From a virus: a DNA stretch of 44,612 nucleotides. Below are positions 5,921 through 14,108 of this stretch, piece by piece; position 1 is the stretch's first letter; the number at the start of each line of letters is the position of its first letter. A model generated the notes under the pieces. The model did not search any database, was not told the origin of the DNA, and saw nothing but the letters and a program-made list of their open reading frames with translations. The stretch lies in the IMG/VR virus record IMGVR_UViG_3300000651_000001, positions 1-44,612 of that record. One strand, written 5' to 3'. The translations under genes and the position numbers were made by a program.

Positions 5921-6776
5921 TGGCTGGTTCAGTCCATTCAGGCAGCACCAGCTTCCCATCAATTTCCACCAGCACCCCAGTCTTGATCAGACTGTGCACA
6001 GCTGGGTAAACAATCGTCAGGGTGCCTTCTTCTTTGCCCAGAATTTTCTGCAGTTCTGTTCTCAGCATGGGCTGGCCTGTTCTGTTCAGCACTGATTTCA
6101 CTTTGCTGGCCCAGTAGCCACGTTCCCTTTTTTCCCCAGTCTTGGGCTTGGGCATGCTGACTTCACCCATGGTCAGCTTGATGGCAGATTTCAGATTGCC
6201 TGCCACCTGTCGCCACCGTTCTGCTTCCTGTGTGTTGCGTCTGATTTCATTTTCAAAGAATGCCACCTTCAATTCAGCATCCTTCAGTGCAGCTGTGATG
6301 GCCCCATCGACTGGCTGTGGTGCTTCATGTTCTCTGGTTAACTTTTCTGCAAGCTGGCTATGCATGGTTTGGCTGTCCCTTTCCTTAAGGCTGGCTAGAT
6401 ATTGATCCACTGCCTTCTGTGCTTCGATAGCATTCAGGCATTGTTTGCGTAACACATTGATGTGCTGAATGACTTCTGGTGAGTATTGCAGGCAGGGTGT
6501 CTTGGGCCTTGGACCTTCCCTTGGCTTCTTCAAGGCAACTGGAACAGTGATGTGCAGCTGATCACTGGTTGAAAGTCTGGGTGCACCTTCAATGTGATCT
6601 TCCCTTGGAATGTAATGTGGATTGGCTGCAAGGTTTGGCTGGTTCAGATCCGGATCAAGGGTCAACCTGGTGGATGCTTTCCTGCCTGATCTGATGTGTG
6701 TGGGTTTCGGCTGGCCAAGGACTTTTCTGGCTTTGGCCTTGACTGCTTTCACTACGGAGAATTTCTTTTGCTTCAT
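5910..6776 (-). CDS. Protein with C-terminal winged helix (about 288 aa)
   Basis: A basic N terminus (MKQKKFSVVKAVKAKARKVLG) and a long charged middle with coiled-coil character (AALKDAELKVAFFENEIRRN...) lead to a C-terminal domain GYWASKVKSVLNRTGQPMLRTELQKILG...SLIKTGVLVEIDGKLVL. The last looks like a winged helix, with the final hairpin as the wing. It lies at the end of the DNA-metabolism operon, so DNA binding in replication or control is likely. The start is uncertain: ATGs at 6821 and 6776 and a TTG at 6875 are in frame. I chose 6776 because a possible promoter lies just before it. Confidence 0.65.
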   Translation of the reverse strand: MKQKKFSVVKAVKAKARKVLGQPKPTHIRSGRKASTRLTLDPDLNQPNLAANPHYIPREDHIEGAPRLSTSDQLHITVPVALKKPREGPRPKTPCLQYSPEVIQHINVLRKQCLNAIEAQKAVDQYLASLKERDSQTMHSQLAEKLTREHEAPQPVDGAITAALKDAELKVAFFENEIRRNTQEAERWRQVAGNLKSAIKLTMGEVSMPKPKTGEKRERGYWASKVKSVLNRTGQPMLRTELQKILGKEEGTLTIVYPAVHSLIKTGVLVEIDGKLVLPEWTEPANAN

Positions 6777-6798
6777 GGGGGGAATATCTAGGAACTTA

Positions 6799-6826
6799 AT
6801 TAAGCCAATTGCTAGGGCCATGTCAA
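6799..6826 (-). promoter_or_regulatory. Possible internal promoter
   Basis: A perfect TTGACA (6826-6821, minus strand) is followed after 16 bases by CTTAAT (6804-6799), four of six to the -10 consensus. It sits just before the winged-helix gene in its shorter version. The -10 is weak. Confidence 0.3.
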
Positions 6827-6871
6827 TGGGGATGCCCTTGTGAGTCAACAGAATGTCCGATGCCGTACATT

Positions 6872-7039
6872 TCAATCCGGGGCCTGCTCCAATGCTTCCT
6901 TCACCAGCTGGGCATCACACTCCCTGAAGCACACACAGATCACCTGATCCTTTTCTGCTTCCGGATTGAATGCACCCACAGCCCACACCTCATCAAACAG
7001 CATCTGTAGCACTGGCCCTCTGACCTTGATCCCAAGCAT
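6872..7039 (-). CDS. Hypothetical protein (55 aa)
   Basis: It starts at ATG 7039 with CAGGAG eight bases upstream, inside the end of the preceding gene's stop region, and stops at 6872. The translation begins MLGIKVRGPVLQMLFDEVW and ends in a region with two cysteines (VICVCFRECDAQLV). No family is recognised. It fills what would otherwise be a 170-base gap in a tightly packed operon. Confidence 0.65.
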   Translation of the reverse strand: MLGIKVRGPVLQMLFDEVWAVGAFNPEAEKDQVICVCFRECDAQLVKEALEQAPD

Positions 7040-7044
7040 GCCCT

Positions 7045-7263
7045 TCACTCCTGATGGTGTGCCCGGTATTCATCAACAGCATCATTCCACTTCTGCAGTT
7101 CTTCTGGTTCAAACAGTTCCTTATTGTCTTCAGTCACAATCTTGCCTGTCTTCTTGAAGGCATAGATGACTTCTTCCCTGATGCTGGCTTCACGCATCAT
7201 TTCAACAATCTGCTCTGTCAGTTCATCTGCACTTCTTCCATTGTCTTCTTCTTCGTTCTTCAT
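7045..7263 (-). CDS. Small acidic protein (72 aa)
   Basis: MKNEEEDNGRSADELTEQIV at the start, then an amphipathic helical stretch and GKIVTEDNKELFEPEELQKW. The ATG overlaps the methyltransferase stop as ATGA. It is strongly acidic. The function is unknown; an acidic partner of the adjacent methyltransferase or a DNA-mimic role would be speculation. Confidence 0.6.
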   Translation of the reverse strand: MKNEEEDNGRSADELTEQIVEMMREASIREEVIYAFKKTGKIVTEDNKELFEPEELQKWNDAVDEYRAHHQE

Positions 7264-7844
7264 GGGTTGGCCTCAAAAAATGCTTTGGCAAAACACAGGG
7301 GCGTGGTGCTCCTTAGTGTTTTGGTTTTCTCGGATGATCCACCCAGCAGCTGCAGCCATGAACCTTGGGTGCTGACTCTGACAGGTTCCACTGCTTCAGT
7401 TGAAATCTGGGTGAATAGATCAGTTCTGGGTATATGAAAATTTCCCCACAGGCAGGTCTTCTTGGTGTAGGGGTCACCATAGTCACAAGGGTTGAAGATC
7501 AGTCTTGGTTCACCCAGCCAGTGCTTCAGTCTGCCCACTGGATTTTCCAGTGCCCAGAAGTGTGGCTGATAGAGTGCCACTGCCCTGAGACATGCATCGA
7601 CTAGTGACAAGCCCATCAAGGTTTCACCATTCTGATCTTTCTTGGGCCAGTACTGGGCACCGGATCTGCTGAATGCTCCGCAGGGTGGTGCTGCCAGGAT
7701 GCCCCAGAATTTGATCTTAGAATGCGGAATCAATCTTACATCTGCTCCAGTCTTCAGATCTACCTGCTGAACATAGTACCCAGCTTCCCTGTAGTACTTG
7801 GCCCAGTTGCCTGTGTAATCGCACAGACTAAGGATGGCTTTCAA
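7260..7844 (-). CDS. C5-cytosine DNA methyltransferase-like protein
   Basis: About 194 residues. Motif I-like ILSLCDYTGNW begins the protein, GILAAPPCGAFSRSG carries the PPC catalytic loop (PPC at about residues 53-55), and FWALENPVGRL provides the ENP/ENV motif (about 100-102). NPCDYGDPYTKKTCLWGNF follows, as in the short phage Dcm-like proteins. It lacks a long target-recognition domain. TTG at 7844 with GGAAG six bases upstream is preferred; another TTG at 7874 lies further inside the RusA gene. Modification of phage DNA against restriction is the likely role; the recognition site cannot be read from the sequence. Confidence 0.85.
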   Translation of the reverse strand: MKAILSLCDYTGNWAKYYREAGYYVQQVDLKTGADVRLIPHSKIKFWGILAAPPCGAFSRSGAQYWPKKDQNGETLMGLSLVDACLRAVALYQPHFWALENPVGRLKHWLGEPRLIFNPCDYGDPYTKKTCLWGNFHIPRTDLFTQISTEAVEPVRVSTQGSWLQLLGGSSEKTKTLRSTTPLCFAKAFFEANP

Positions 7845-8241
7845 TCGAGACTTCCATGCGGTTTGGTTCGCCAAAGACTTTAGAAATCACACACCGGACC
7901 ACCTGTGCATCATCCCTGAAAACTATTCCTGATAGTGCATCGCACAATGCCCGGATAAGTTTGTCCAGATCAGGTTTTGTCACCTTATAAAGTGCAGTCT
8001 TCTTTGTAGACTTGGGCTTGGCAAAGATGAATCTGGCTTCAATACTGATGGGGCCTTTGTCCACCAGCTGCTGCTGCTGCTGCTTCATTTCAATCAGTGC
8101 AGTGCCAGCCACTTCCTGCCGCCATGGTTTCAGCTTTTCATTGGTGGTGGTGATTGATGGATACTTCATGCCTTTGTTCATGAAGGCCTTGGCTGATCCC
8201 TGTGGCTGGGGAATTCCGTACACTGTGAAAGTCAGCTTCAT
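7828..8241 (-). CDS. rusA: RusA-family Holliday junction resolvase
   Basis: 137 residues. The N-terminal strand MKLTFTVYGIPQPQGSAKAF is typical. The active-site block KPDLDKLIRALCDALSGIVFRDDAQVV (about residues 89-115) shows the acidic residues D91, D93, D101 and D110/D111 expected to bind magnesium. RusA dimers cut four-way junctions produced by recombination and replication, fitting the Erf and nuclease genes of the same operon. A run of five Gln from CAG repeats near residue 55 is unusual and could vary in length. Confidence 0.92.
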   Translation of the reverse strand: MKLTFTVYGIPQPQGSAKAFMNKGMKYPSITTTNEKLKPWRQEVAGTALIEMKQQQQQLVDKGPISIEARFIFAKPKSTKKTALYKVTKPDLDKLIRALCDALSGIVFRDDAQVVRCVISKVFGEPNRMEVSIESHP

Positions 8242-8432
8242 CACTGCACCACTGCTTCATCAGGCTGTTCATTCAGCAGCAGCTTGGAAGCAATCTGCAG
8301 GGCTTCCACTTCCTTTGCCAGCTTATTCACCTTGGCCTGCAGGTCTTCAGCTTCCTTCAGCTTTTCTGTCAGCACTTGCCTGATGGTCTTCATTTCTGCT
8401 TCTGTCCTTTTGCTGGGTTTTTCCATGCCCAT
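8241..8432 (-). CDS. Small coiled-coil protein (63 aa)
   Basis: MGMEKPSKRTEAEMKTIRQV followed by a clean heptad region (LTEKLKEAEDLQAKVNKLAKEVEALQ). AAGGTG lies before the start, and TGATG links the stop to the RusA start. Oligomerisation is expected; the partner is unknown. Confidence 0.65.
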   Translation of the reverse strand: MGMEKPSKRTEAEMKTIRQVLTEKLKEAEDLQAKVNKLAKEVEALQIASKLLLNEQPDEAVVQ

Positions 8433-8530
8433 GACACCTTGTAAGTCTCAGACCTTTCTATGGCTCTGACTTGCAGTTCCTTCACCAGTCCCTGCAGCCA
8501 TGACTGGGTGCAGAAGATGATCAGCTTCAT
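8390..8530 (-). CDS. Possible overlapping small protein (46 aa)
   Basis: ATG 8530 overlaps the preceding stop as ATGA, with AGGGG about 9 bases upstream. The frame runs MKLIIFCTQSWLQGLVKELQ... to a basic end KNPAKGQKQK and overlaps the coiled-coil gene by 43 bases. It fills the 94-base gap between genes, but the overlap and lack of family make it tentative. Confidence 0.45.
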   Translation of the reverse strand: MKLIIFCTQSWLQGLVKELQVRAIERSETYKVSWAWKNPAKGQKQK

Positions 8531-8925
8531 TCAATCGGACCCCTGATGCACTCCGGGCACCGGACAACTTTGTCGCCTTTATAGATCCAGCCACTGTGAC
8601 AGCCATGTGCCCTATAGGCTGCATCCTGCCGCTTTTCTTTCTCGTATCGGTCCACCGTCTTGGGCCTCACTTCCGTGTAAGTTCCAGACTCGAAAAAGAA
8701 GTAATCCACTTTTATGCCCTGCTCTTTTGCCAGCCTGACTGCCCGTTCCAAGTAGGTGTAGGCCATGGGCAGGGTCAGCTTCTTTGTCTTAGAGACTGCA
8801 GTGATGGACTCGGCAATCAGTTCTATATTTCTTCTGGTGGCAGGCATGGCCAGACTGTTTTCCAGCAGGTGCCTGCTGTATTCCAAGCTGTGCAAACCTT
8901 CAGGTATTGTGGAAAGTTTTTCCAT
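8527..8925 (-). CDS. Hypothetical protein with C-terminal zinc knuckle (132 aa)
   Basis: A helical N-terminal region (MEKLSTIPEGLHSLEYSRHL...) ends in HGCHSGWIYKGDKVVRCPECIRG, a Cys/His cluster (CH...CPEC) like those of short phage zinc-finger proteins. AAGGGATG lies about 10 bases before the ATG. It follows a 244-base gap after the radical SAM gene. The function is unknown. Confidence 0.65.
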   Translation of the reverse strand: MEKLSTIPEGLHSLEYSRHLLENSLAMPATRRNIELIAESITAVSKTKKLTLPMAYTYLERAVRLAKEQGIKVDYFFFESGTYTEVRPKTVDRYEKEKRQDAAYRAHGCHSGWIYKGDKVVRCPECIRGPIE

Positions 8926-9169
8926 GACACAAGCATCCCTTAAGACTTAGACATTGTTCTGCCTGTTCAGTGCCCCTTGAAGTGTAGGAACGGTTTATCT
9001 GTCTGTGGACCGGGGCGTGTGCTTGATGCCAGATCTACCACTGGCCCGTTGCCCGGATTTCACCAGCCTTGCACTTCTTCTTCAGTCCTTTTGTTCACTG
9101 AAGTTCAGGGTGAAGCAGTGGCCCGTTTTTTTCTGGGAAAAGCTGTGCCACGAAGCAACCACCAGCACA
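8926..9169. other. 244-base gap with no convincing gene
   Basis: Only frames under 30 codons were found on the minus strand. At its right edge, overlapping the radical SAM stop, is a perfect hairpin with 7-bp arms CCAGCAC/GTGCTGG (9162-9180). A third copy of the 8-mer GGGGCGTG lies at 9012-9019. No U-tract or good promoter was seen. Confidence 0.4.
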
Positions 9170-10054
9170 TCAAGTGCTGGCAACAGGCATTGGTGGTTCT
9201 TGTTTTGTGCCCATGTAGGCAGCAGGCCTTGACCATTTTTTGTTCACTGCCTTCCACTCTGGGCTGTAGATCTTGCTGGGCATGTCAGCCACTGGTGGCT
9301 GATACAGTTGGGAAAATGGCATGAAGCCCAAGGCGAAAACTTTTTCAATTCTGCTTTCAGCTTCAGCCAGGTTTTCGGTGTCGAAACCAATCATTGTGTA
9401 GCAGCGAAGTTTTTTCTTGGGGATGCCATCCAGCAGTGGCCTGATGGCTTCCAGTCGCTGCAGGCTCTTGTGGTCATCACAGGCAAACCACAGTTCCCCA
9501 ATCTTGATGGAGTCAAACAGCTGCCTGTGCCATGGCTTGAAGTAATCTTTGTCAAGACCACCATTGAAAAAAATGTTGCGGTTCTGTTCTCTCAACATCT
9601 GGAAGACTGCATAGATGTGCTTTTCACTGCAGGCCAGCAGATTGTTGTCTTGAACAATCCAGCCCGGTGCAAAATTGGGGAATTCCCTTAGAGCACCTTC
9701 TGATGCTGGCACCTTGCACCAGCCACATCTTTTGGGGCATCCCCTGCTGGTGATTGTGCAGCCCTGCTTCAAATATCTGCCCGGAATGAATTCCCCACCG
9801 GGGTCATCGTAGGCAGGCCCACCCACCATCACATTCCTGTAGTACATCCCCCATGACTCTGCCAATTGCTGTGCCCTTTTCCTGTGCCATGTGAATGTCA
9901 CACTGATGTGAACTGGTGTGTTCTCTGTGCCCGGTCTGAAGAATGGGGGGAAGCCCACAAAGGCCCATTCATCCACTGGGGTCCAGTGGTTCCTTTCAGG
10001 AAATACCCTGATCAGATCCACTCCGGGCGAGTCAATTTGAATCAGCTGCTGCAT
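9170..10054 (-). CDS. Radical SAM protein
   Basis: 294 residues. TITSRGCPKRCGWCKVP gives the CX3CX2C iron-sulfur motif at C106, C110 and C113. The segment before it (VHISVTFTWHRKRAQQLAESW, MVGGPAYDDPGGEFIPGRYL) resembles the B12-like or Rossmann lead-in of B12-binding-type radical SAM enzymes, and IVQDNNLLACSEKHIYAVF and FNGGLDKDYF follow in the barrel. I have seen relatives of this sequence type in other phages without an assigned substrate. It sits between a Lys-rich protein and the RusA/methyltransferase genes, so a nucleic-acid target is plausible but unproven. Confidence 0.88.
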   Translation of the reverse strand: MQQLIQIDSPGVDLIRVFPERNHWTPVDEWAFVGFPPFFRPGTENTPVHISVTFTWHRKRAQQLAESWGMYYRNVMVGGPAYDDPGGEFIPGRYLKQGCTITSRGCPKRCGWCKVPASEGALREFPNFAPGWIVQDNNLLACSEKHIYAVFQMLREQNRNIFFNGGLDKDYFKPWHRQLFDSIKIGELWFACDDHKSLQRLEAIRPLLDGIPKKKLRCYTMIGFDTENLAEAESRIEKVFALGFMPFSQLYQPPVADMPSKIYSPEWKAVNKKWSRPAAYMGTKQEPPMPVAST

Positions 10055-10055
10055 G

Positions 10056-10427
10056 TCAGTGCTTCTTGGCCTTCTTCTTCTTCTTCCGGTCAGCAGGGAT
10101 CTTCTTCACTGCCTTCTTCTGTGCATCGGGCAGGGTGGGCATGCCATCGCCTTCAGCAGCTGCTTCACCGTCTTCCCCACCTGCATGAACTTTGACTTTC
10201 ACATTTTCCTTTTCATGCACCAGATCCACTTCCACACCATTAAACTTGTAATGCTCCAGCTGGTGCTTCTTCATCAGCTGCAGCAGCGTGGCCTTGGCAT
10301 CCACTTCCGGGCCACTGGCTTCAATCCGGGCATCCCTCAGATCTGCATAGTTCAGGGCTGCTTCATGGATGTCCTTCAGTTTTCTGTCTTCCATACCGGG
10401 CAGGGCTTCTTGTCTGGCTAGTGCCAT
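10056..10427 (-). CDS. Conserved phage protein with lysine-rich tail (123 aa)
   Basis: MALARQEALPGMEDRKLKDI, then AALNYADLRDARIEASGPEV and ATLLQLMKKHQLEHYKFNG, a pattern familiar from small proteins beside phage recombination genes. The end is a basic run (KKAVKKIPADRKKKKKAKKH) that could bind DNA. ATG 10427 is chosen over 10433 because AAAGG is correctly spaced only for the former. The function is unknown. Confidence 0.7.
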   Translation of the reverse strand: MALARQEALPGMEDRKLKDIHEAALNYADLRDARIEASGPEVDAKATLLQLMKKHQLEHYKFNGVEVDLVHEKENVKVKVHAGGEDGEAAAEGDGMPTLPDAQKKAVKKIPADRKKKKKAKKH

Positions 10428-10506
10428 ATTCATCCTTTCGTTTTTGGTTCGCTATAACTCGCGGGAATGCCGGCCGTTTTTCAAATTTATCTTTGAGTGA
10501 ATGGCT

Positions 10507-11169
10507 TCATCTGTGGATGGCACCTTCTTCTGGGTAGACCTTCACGCCCGGAATCTTGGTTGCTCCTTTCAAGGCTCTGACCACACCACCAATCTTCACT
10601 TCATCAGGCCTCAGATATTCCCTTGGGATCAGGTCAGGGTTTTCAATCTTCCAGCGCCAGTGTGTTCTGGTGCTGAAGCCTTCCACCTTGGGTGTGGGCT
10701 GGGGCAGGGCCACCACCGGGGCAGGTGCTGCAATGGCCTGCTTCAGAACTTCTTCTGCCAGTTCTGTGTCACCTTCATTGGCATACTGCTGGGCTTCTTT
10801 CAGGGCCTGTTCTTCTGCCTGCTGCTTCTTCAGTGCTGCCAGTTCTTCTTCCTGCTTCCTTCGGATGGCTTCCCTGTCTGCCTTCCACTTCAGCATCAGG
10901 GCATCAATCTTTTTCTGCCCCAGTTCCAGTGGCATCAGGGCATTCTTCTTCTGCTCCATGGCCACCTTGTATGCATTCCAGTTGGCCTTGATGATGGGGT
11001 CAGCAAAATCTTCAATCTGCTTCCTTGCCCTGCCAATGTTCTGCAGTAGCCTGCCTGCATCCTGATAGGTCTGGTTGTCCCTGATCTGCACTGTGTCAAT
11101 CAGGGTGAGCAGTTGCAGTTGATCCTGCTGCAGCTTGCTGGGAAGAATGATCTGGATTTCATTTGCCAT
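10507..11169 (-). CDS. Conserved recombination-cluster protein (220 aa)
   Basis: ATG 11169 overlaps the nuclease stop as TGATG. The N-terminal half is helical, with a long charged coiled coil (KWKADREAIRRKQEEELAALKKQQ...). The C terminus has the compact pattern STRTHWRWKIENPDLIPREYL...GATKIPGVKVYPEEG. This W-x-W...IP-x-EY...IPGV ending is common in phage proteins encoded next to ssDNA-annealing genes; its biochemical role is not established to my knowledge. Confidence 0.75.
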   Translation of the reverse strand: MANEIQIILPSKLQQDQLQLLTLIDTVQIRDNQTYQDAGRLLQNIGRARKQIEDFADPIIKANWNAYKVAMEQKKNALMPLELGQKKIDALMLKWKADREAIRRKQEEELAALKKQQAEEQALKEAQQYANEGDTELAEEVLKQAIAAPAPVVALPQPTPKVEGFSTRTHWRWKIENPDLIPREYLRPDEVKIGGVVRALKGATKIPGVKVYPEEGAIHR

Positions 11170-11861
11170 CAGAAGTGCCCCAAGTTTTCCTGCTTCCACC
11201 ATGTGAGTCTCAGTGCTGCCAGAAATACTTCTTCATCTCGTCTTTCAATCACCGGATCTGTGTGGTTCCTTCCGCCAGGACAACGTGAAAATTGACCATC
11301 GGGCTTCAGCCAGATGACATCTGCTTCCCACCGGACCACACCAGAAGGCTTGGGCAGGCCCAGCCTGTAACCAGCCAGCTGGATGGGCCAGCTTTTTTCT
11401 TTTGCATGTGTGCACTTCAGATCCAGAATGGTGTGCTTTCTTCCCAGCTTGCCTGCCCTGTCAATCGTCATCCCATACTTCATGCCATTCACTTCAGCCA
11501 CATGCTTCCGTTCAATGAATCCGGGCAGGCACCGGAAGCCTGATTCCTTCATGAACCTTTTCCAGCCCAGTGTGTATCCCAGCAGGTCTTCATGGCTGAC
11601 CTGCAGTGCTGCCATCTGCCCATAAAATTCATCGCGGATCTGTTCAATGGCCAGTTCAGCTTTCAGTCCGTCTTCATCCATGTGGTGGGTGGCCCGGTGC
11701 ACCATGGTTCCAATCAGTGACTTCCTCTGCAGGGTGCGGACTGGAACACCTGAATAGTCAATGACCCCATAGTGCTCCAAGATCCCAGTGACATGGGGCT
11801 GCAGCTGGTTGTCCACCACATAGGCATGCACTGCAGCATCGAAGGTGAAGGCAATGGACAT
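11169..11861 (-). CDS. PD-(D/E)XK family nuclease
   Basis: 230 residues. HAYVVDNQLQPHVTGIL at the start, KSLIGTMVHRATHHMDEDG (H55 region), GMTIDRAGKLG (D134), and the ILDLKCT core (D147 and K149) followed by W-P-I-QLAGYRLGL (Q161) match the RecB/Cas4-like nuclease fold with motifs D...D-x-K...QxxxY. In phages it acts as the exonuclease partner of an annealing protein, here Erf two genes upstream. The start follows the neighbouring stop directly. Confidence 0.85.
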   Translation of the reverse strand: MSIAFTFDAAVHAYVVDNQLQPHVTGILEHYGVIDYSGVPVRTLQRKSLIGTMVHRATHHMDEDGLKAELAIEQIRDEFYGQMAALQVSHEDLLGYTLGWKRFMKESGFRCLPGFIERKHVAEVNGMKYGMTIDRAGKLGRKHTILDLKCTHAKEKSWPIQLAGYRLGLPKPSGVVRWEADVIWLKPDGQFSRCPGGRNHTDPVIERRDEEVFLAALRLTWWKQENLGHF

Positions 11862-12797
11862 CTACTGAGTCACCCTGCAGTGCCGTTTGTGATCCTTGCT
11901 TGGACCCCAGACCCTGTAATCAGAAACAGCTGGCACACCAATGTCACCCCGGACATGGGACTGCCAGAACCAGCTGCCAGCAATCTTTCCGAAAAGTTTG
12001 TTGTGCTCTCCATACTGCTTCACATGGCCTCTGACCATGTGGGCATGCATCACCGTTTCAGTGGCAATGCCCTGCTCATATACATTCCGGACCATGGTTT
12101 TGTGCACTTCAATGACATGGAAGCTCGGCCTGCTAACGTGATAGCGTTTTTGAAATTTCTTTTGGGATCTGGCAGGCCTTATCAGCTGGTTCACAGTAAC
12201 GTTCCTGCAGTTCATGAAGATCAGCAGGGGCAGGAAAGTTTCCAGTGCCCGGACTGCAGCCCAGTCTGAAATGTCAATGCTGGCATCTTCATTCTTTTTG
12301 ATCTTGTCTGGGAGTGAATCACCCACATAGCTTTCATCACTTCTGGCTGGGTCAGGGGAATACACATGATAGGTGCGCCCGTCTTCTTCCCAGTCTTCAT
12401 CCACCTGTGCTGCAATCACATTGCGGCTGCTTATCTGCATGAAGATTGTCAGGTGCTGGCTGTACCAGTCCGGGTGGTCATCATCGTTTTCACTGTCAGT
12501 GCCCCAGCATGGGTCTTCTTCAACCAGCACACCCATGGGATATTGTGTGAAGTGCTGATGCTCTTGCACCATTTCTGTCCACTCCACCCAAATGGTGGGG
12601 AAAGGAATTCTGGGTGGCAGCTGGGGCAGTCGGTCCTTCCATGTGTGCTTGTCAGTCAGCTTCCATTCATGGACATTGGTGGCATCTATGGCCACAGCTG
12701 ACTGCAGTGGCCCGATGATGTCAGGCCTGTTCACTCTGCTGATTTCCGGTGGCACCAAAAACTTCCCTTTCAGAATTTCTTCCAACAGATCCCGCAC
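11862..12797 (-). CDS. Conserved phage protein of unknown function (311 aa)
   Basis: It starts at GTG 12797 with AAGGAAG seven bases upstream. A variable N-terminal half (including an acidic patch EDPCWGTDSENDDDHPDW) leads to a conserved-looking C terminus: NCRNVTVNQLIRPARSQKKF, HVIEVHKTMVRN, MHAHMVRGHVKQYGEHNKLFG and GSWFWQSHVRGD. I recognise the H-x-VRGH...LFGK...FW-x2-HVRG pattern from hypothetical proteins of several phages and plasmids, but not a function. It lies between Erf and the nuclease, implying a role in recombination or replication. Confidence 0.7.
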   Translation of the reverse strand: MRDLLEEILKGKFLVPPEISRVNRPDIIGPLQSAVAIDATNVHEWKLTDKHTWKDRLPQLPPRIPFPTIWVEWTEMVQEHQHFTQYPMGVLVEEDPCWGTDSENDDDHPDWYSQHLTIFMQISSRNVIAAQVDEDWEEDGRTYHVYSPDPARSDESYVGDSLPDKIKKNEDASIDISDWAAVRALETFLPLLIFMNCRNVTVNQLIRPARSQKKFQKRYHVSRPSFHVIEVHKTMVRNVYEQGIATETVMHAHMVRGHVKQYGEHNKLFGKIAGSWFWQSHVRGDIGVPAVSDYRVWGPSKDHKRHCRVTQ

Positions 12798-12800
12798 GTT

Positions 12801-13487
12801 CTAACTTCCTTGGCCTTCCTGCACCGTCTTCAAAAAATCAATGGTGCTGCTGACCTGCTCTGGGGTCATCAGGGCAGTGGATTCAAAACCAAAAGTTTCT
12901 TTCAGGTATTTCCGGAAGTCTTCCTTGGGCATGCCCACTTCACCCACCTTGGCCCACATGGGCTTCAGCAGTTTTTTTTGTTCTTCAGTCAGTTCTGACT
13001 TGGGTGGTGCAGGCTTGGGTGCTGGCTTCTGCTGCTTCTTCTCTGGCTTCCTGTCAGCTGCTGCATTGCCATCATCATCAGCTTCACTGGCCAGATTCAG
13101 CATGGCCCCGTAGGCATACCGTCTCAGGTAGGTGATGGCAGTTCCAATTGTCTGGGCATCAGGATCAAGCACCATGACTTCCTTGGTGTCTTTGTCCTTC
13201 ACCGTCTTCTTGACCGGGCACAGGATGTCATCCCTGAACCACTGGCCAGAGGAATGCATCAGCCAGGTTTCCACCGTCACACCAAGTTCATAGTTGAAAT
13301 TGGGTGACTGGATCATCACCAGCCCGTTATCACTCAGTGCATCCTTGGTGGCTTCCACCAGTTCACCCAGTTCCGCATAGTAGGAATTGAAGTAGGTGTT
13401 GAAGCTGGAACGGAGCACTGGTTTGAATTCCTTTCTGGCCTTGGCCAGTGCTGTCACCAGTTCGCTGAAATTGTCAGAGTGATTCAT
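12801..13487 (-). CDS. erf: Erf-family single-strand annealing protein
   Basis: 228 residues. The N-terminal Erf core shows FNTYFNSYYAELGELVEATKDALSDNGL, VETWLMHSSGQWF and DAQTIGTAITYLRRYAYGAMLNLASEADDDGN, the hallmark run of the ERF superfamily. A Pro/Lys linker (PEKKQQKPAPKPAPP) and a small C-terminal helical domain follow. Erf rings bind and anneal single-stranded DNA, supporting circularisation and recombination of phage DNA, presumably with the PD-(D/E)XK nuclease downstream. The start overlaps the upstream stop as ATGA. Confidence 0.93.
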   Translation of the reverse strand: MNHSDNFSELVTALAKARKEFKPVLRSSFNTYFNSYYAELGELVEATKDALSDNGLVMIQSPNFNYELGVTVETWLMHSSGQWFRDDILCPVKKTVKDKDTKEVMVLDPDAQTIGTAITYLRRYAYGAMLNLASEADDDGNAAADRKPEKKQQKPAPKPAPPKSELTEEQKKLLKPMWAKVGEVGMPKEDFRKYLKETFGFESTALMTPEQVSSTIDFLKTVQEGQGS

Positions 13488-13870
13488 GGATGCCTCTGTC
13501 TGGGCACATAGGGCACCACATCCGGATTGGCTGCAGCGTAGATGTCAGCCACCAGCACCTGTGCCCAGCTGCCTGATGCTGTCTTCCCTTCTCTGCTGGT
13601 GCGGAGCAGTTGCCCATCCCGCTTCAGTTCGCTGCATCGGGCTGATCCTGTCTGTGCTCTTATGCCTAGAGTCTGATAGACAGCTTCAGCTGTGTTGCCC
13701 TGTGGGCCTGCTGCCACAAAGGCCTGATAGATCTGTGCCCGAAGTGCTTTCTTTTTCGGGGCTGCATCCTGATTGGCCCTGACAGAAAATTCATTTCCCT
13801 TGTGGAAGTTTTTGGTGATGTCATCCAGTTCTTTTTTCTGATCGAAGATCTTCATCTGTTCAGAATTCAT
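13484..13870 (-). CDS. Winged-helix-like protein (128 aa)
   Basis: A charged N terminus (MNSEQMKIFDQKKELDDITK) precedes a segment AQIYQAFVAAGPQGNTAEAV-YQTLGIRAQTGSARCSELKR-DGQLLRTSREGKTASGSW that reads as a winged helix with recognition helix (QTGSARCSELKR) and wing. Small phage proteins of this type are encoded near recombination genes and bind DNA or act as regulators. It is coupled to erf by an ATGA overlap. Confidence 0.7.
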   Translation of the reverse strand: MNSEQMKIFDQKKELDDITKNFHKGNEFSVRANQDAAPKKKALRAQIYQAFVAAGPQGNTAEAVYQTLGIRAQTGSARCSELKRDGQLLRTSREGKTASGSWAQVLVADIYAAANPDVVPYVPRQRHP

Positions 13871-14108
13871 AAAGCTGTTCCTGTCCCATGGTTCTCAGCA
13901 CCAGATTGGCAAAGCCCAACTGGTAATGACTGGCCATTGGTTCAGTGCCAAAGTTCATCAGCACCTTGATCTGGCAGATGGGGCACTGCAGAAGATCTGC
14001 TGCCCACAGCTTGTAGGGGTTGCCATCTTCAAACTTTTCCAGCACTGGGGCACCAGTCCGGATCACCTTCATGGCTGCATTGCACCGGGCACACACTGCT
14101 GCTGGCAT
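13860..14108 (-). CDS. Zinc-ribbon protein (82 aa)
   Basis: Two knuckles, CARCNAAM at residues 6-13 and CPICQ about 35 residues later, frame a small zinc ribbon. ATG 14108 overlaps the upstream stop as TGATG. The function is unknown, probably nucleic-acid or protein binding within the recombination operon. Confidence 0.7.
   Translation of the reverse strand: MPAAVCARCNAAMKVIRTGAPVLEKFEDGNPYKLWAADLLQCPICQIKVLMNFGTEPMASHYQLGFANLVLRTMGQEQLYEF

Noticed and set aside
8055-8090. CAG triplet run as a possible CRISPR-like or regulatory repeat
   Set aside because: It is a short glutamine run inside rusA. No CRISPR array is present anywhere in the window.
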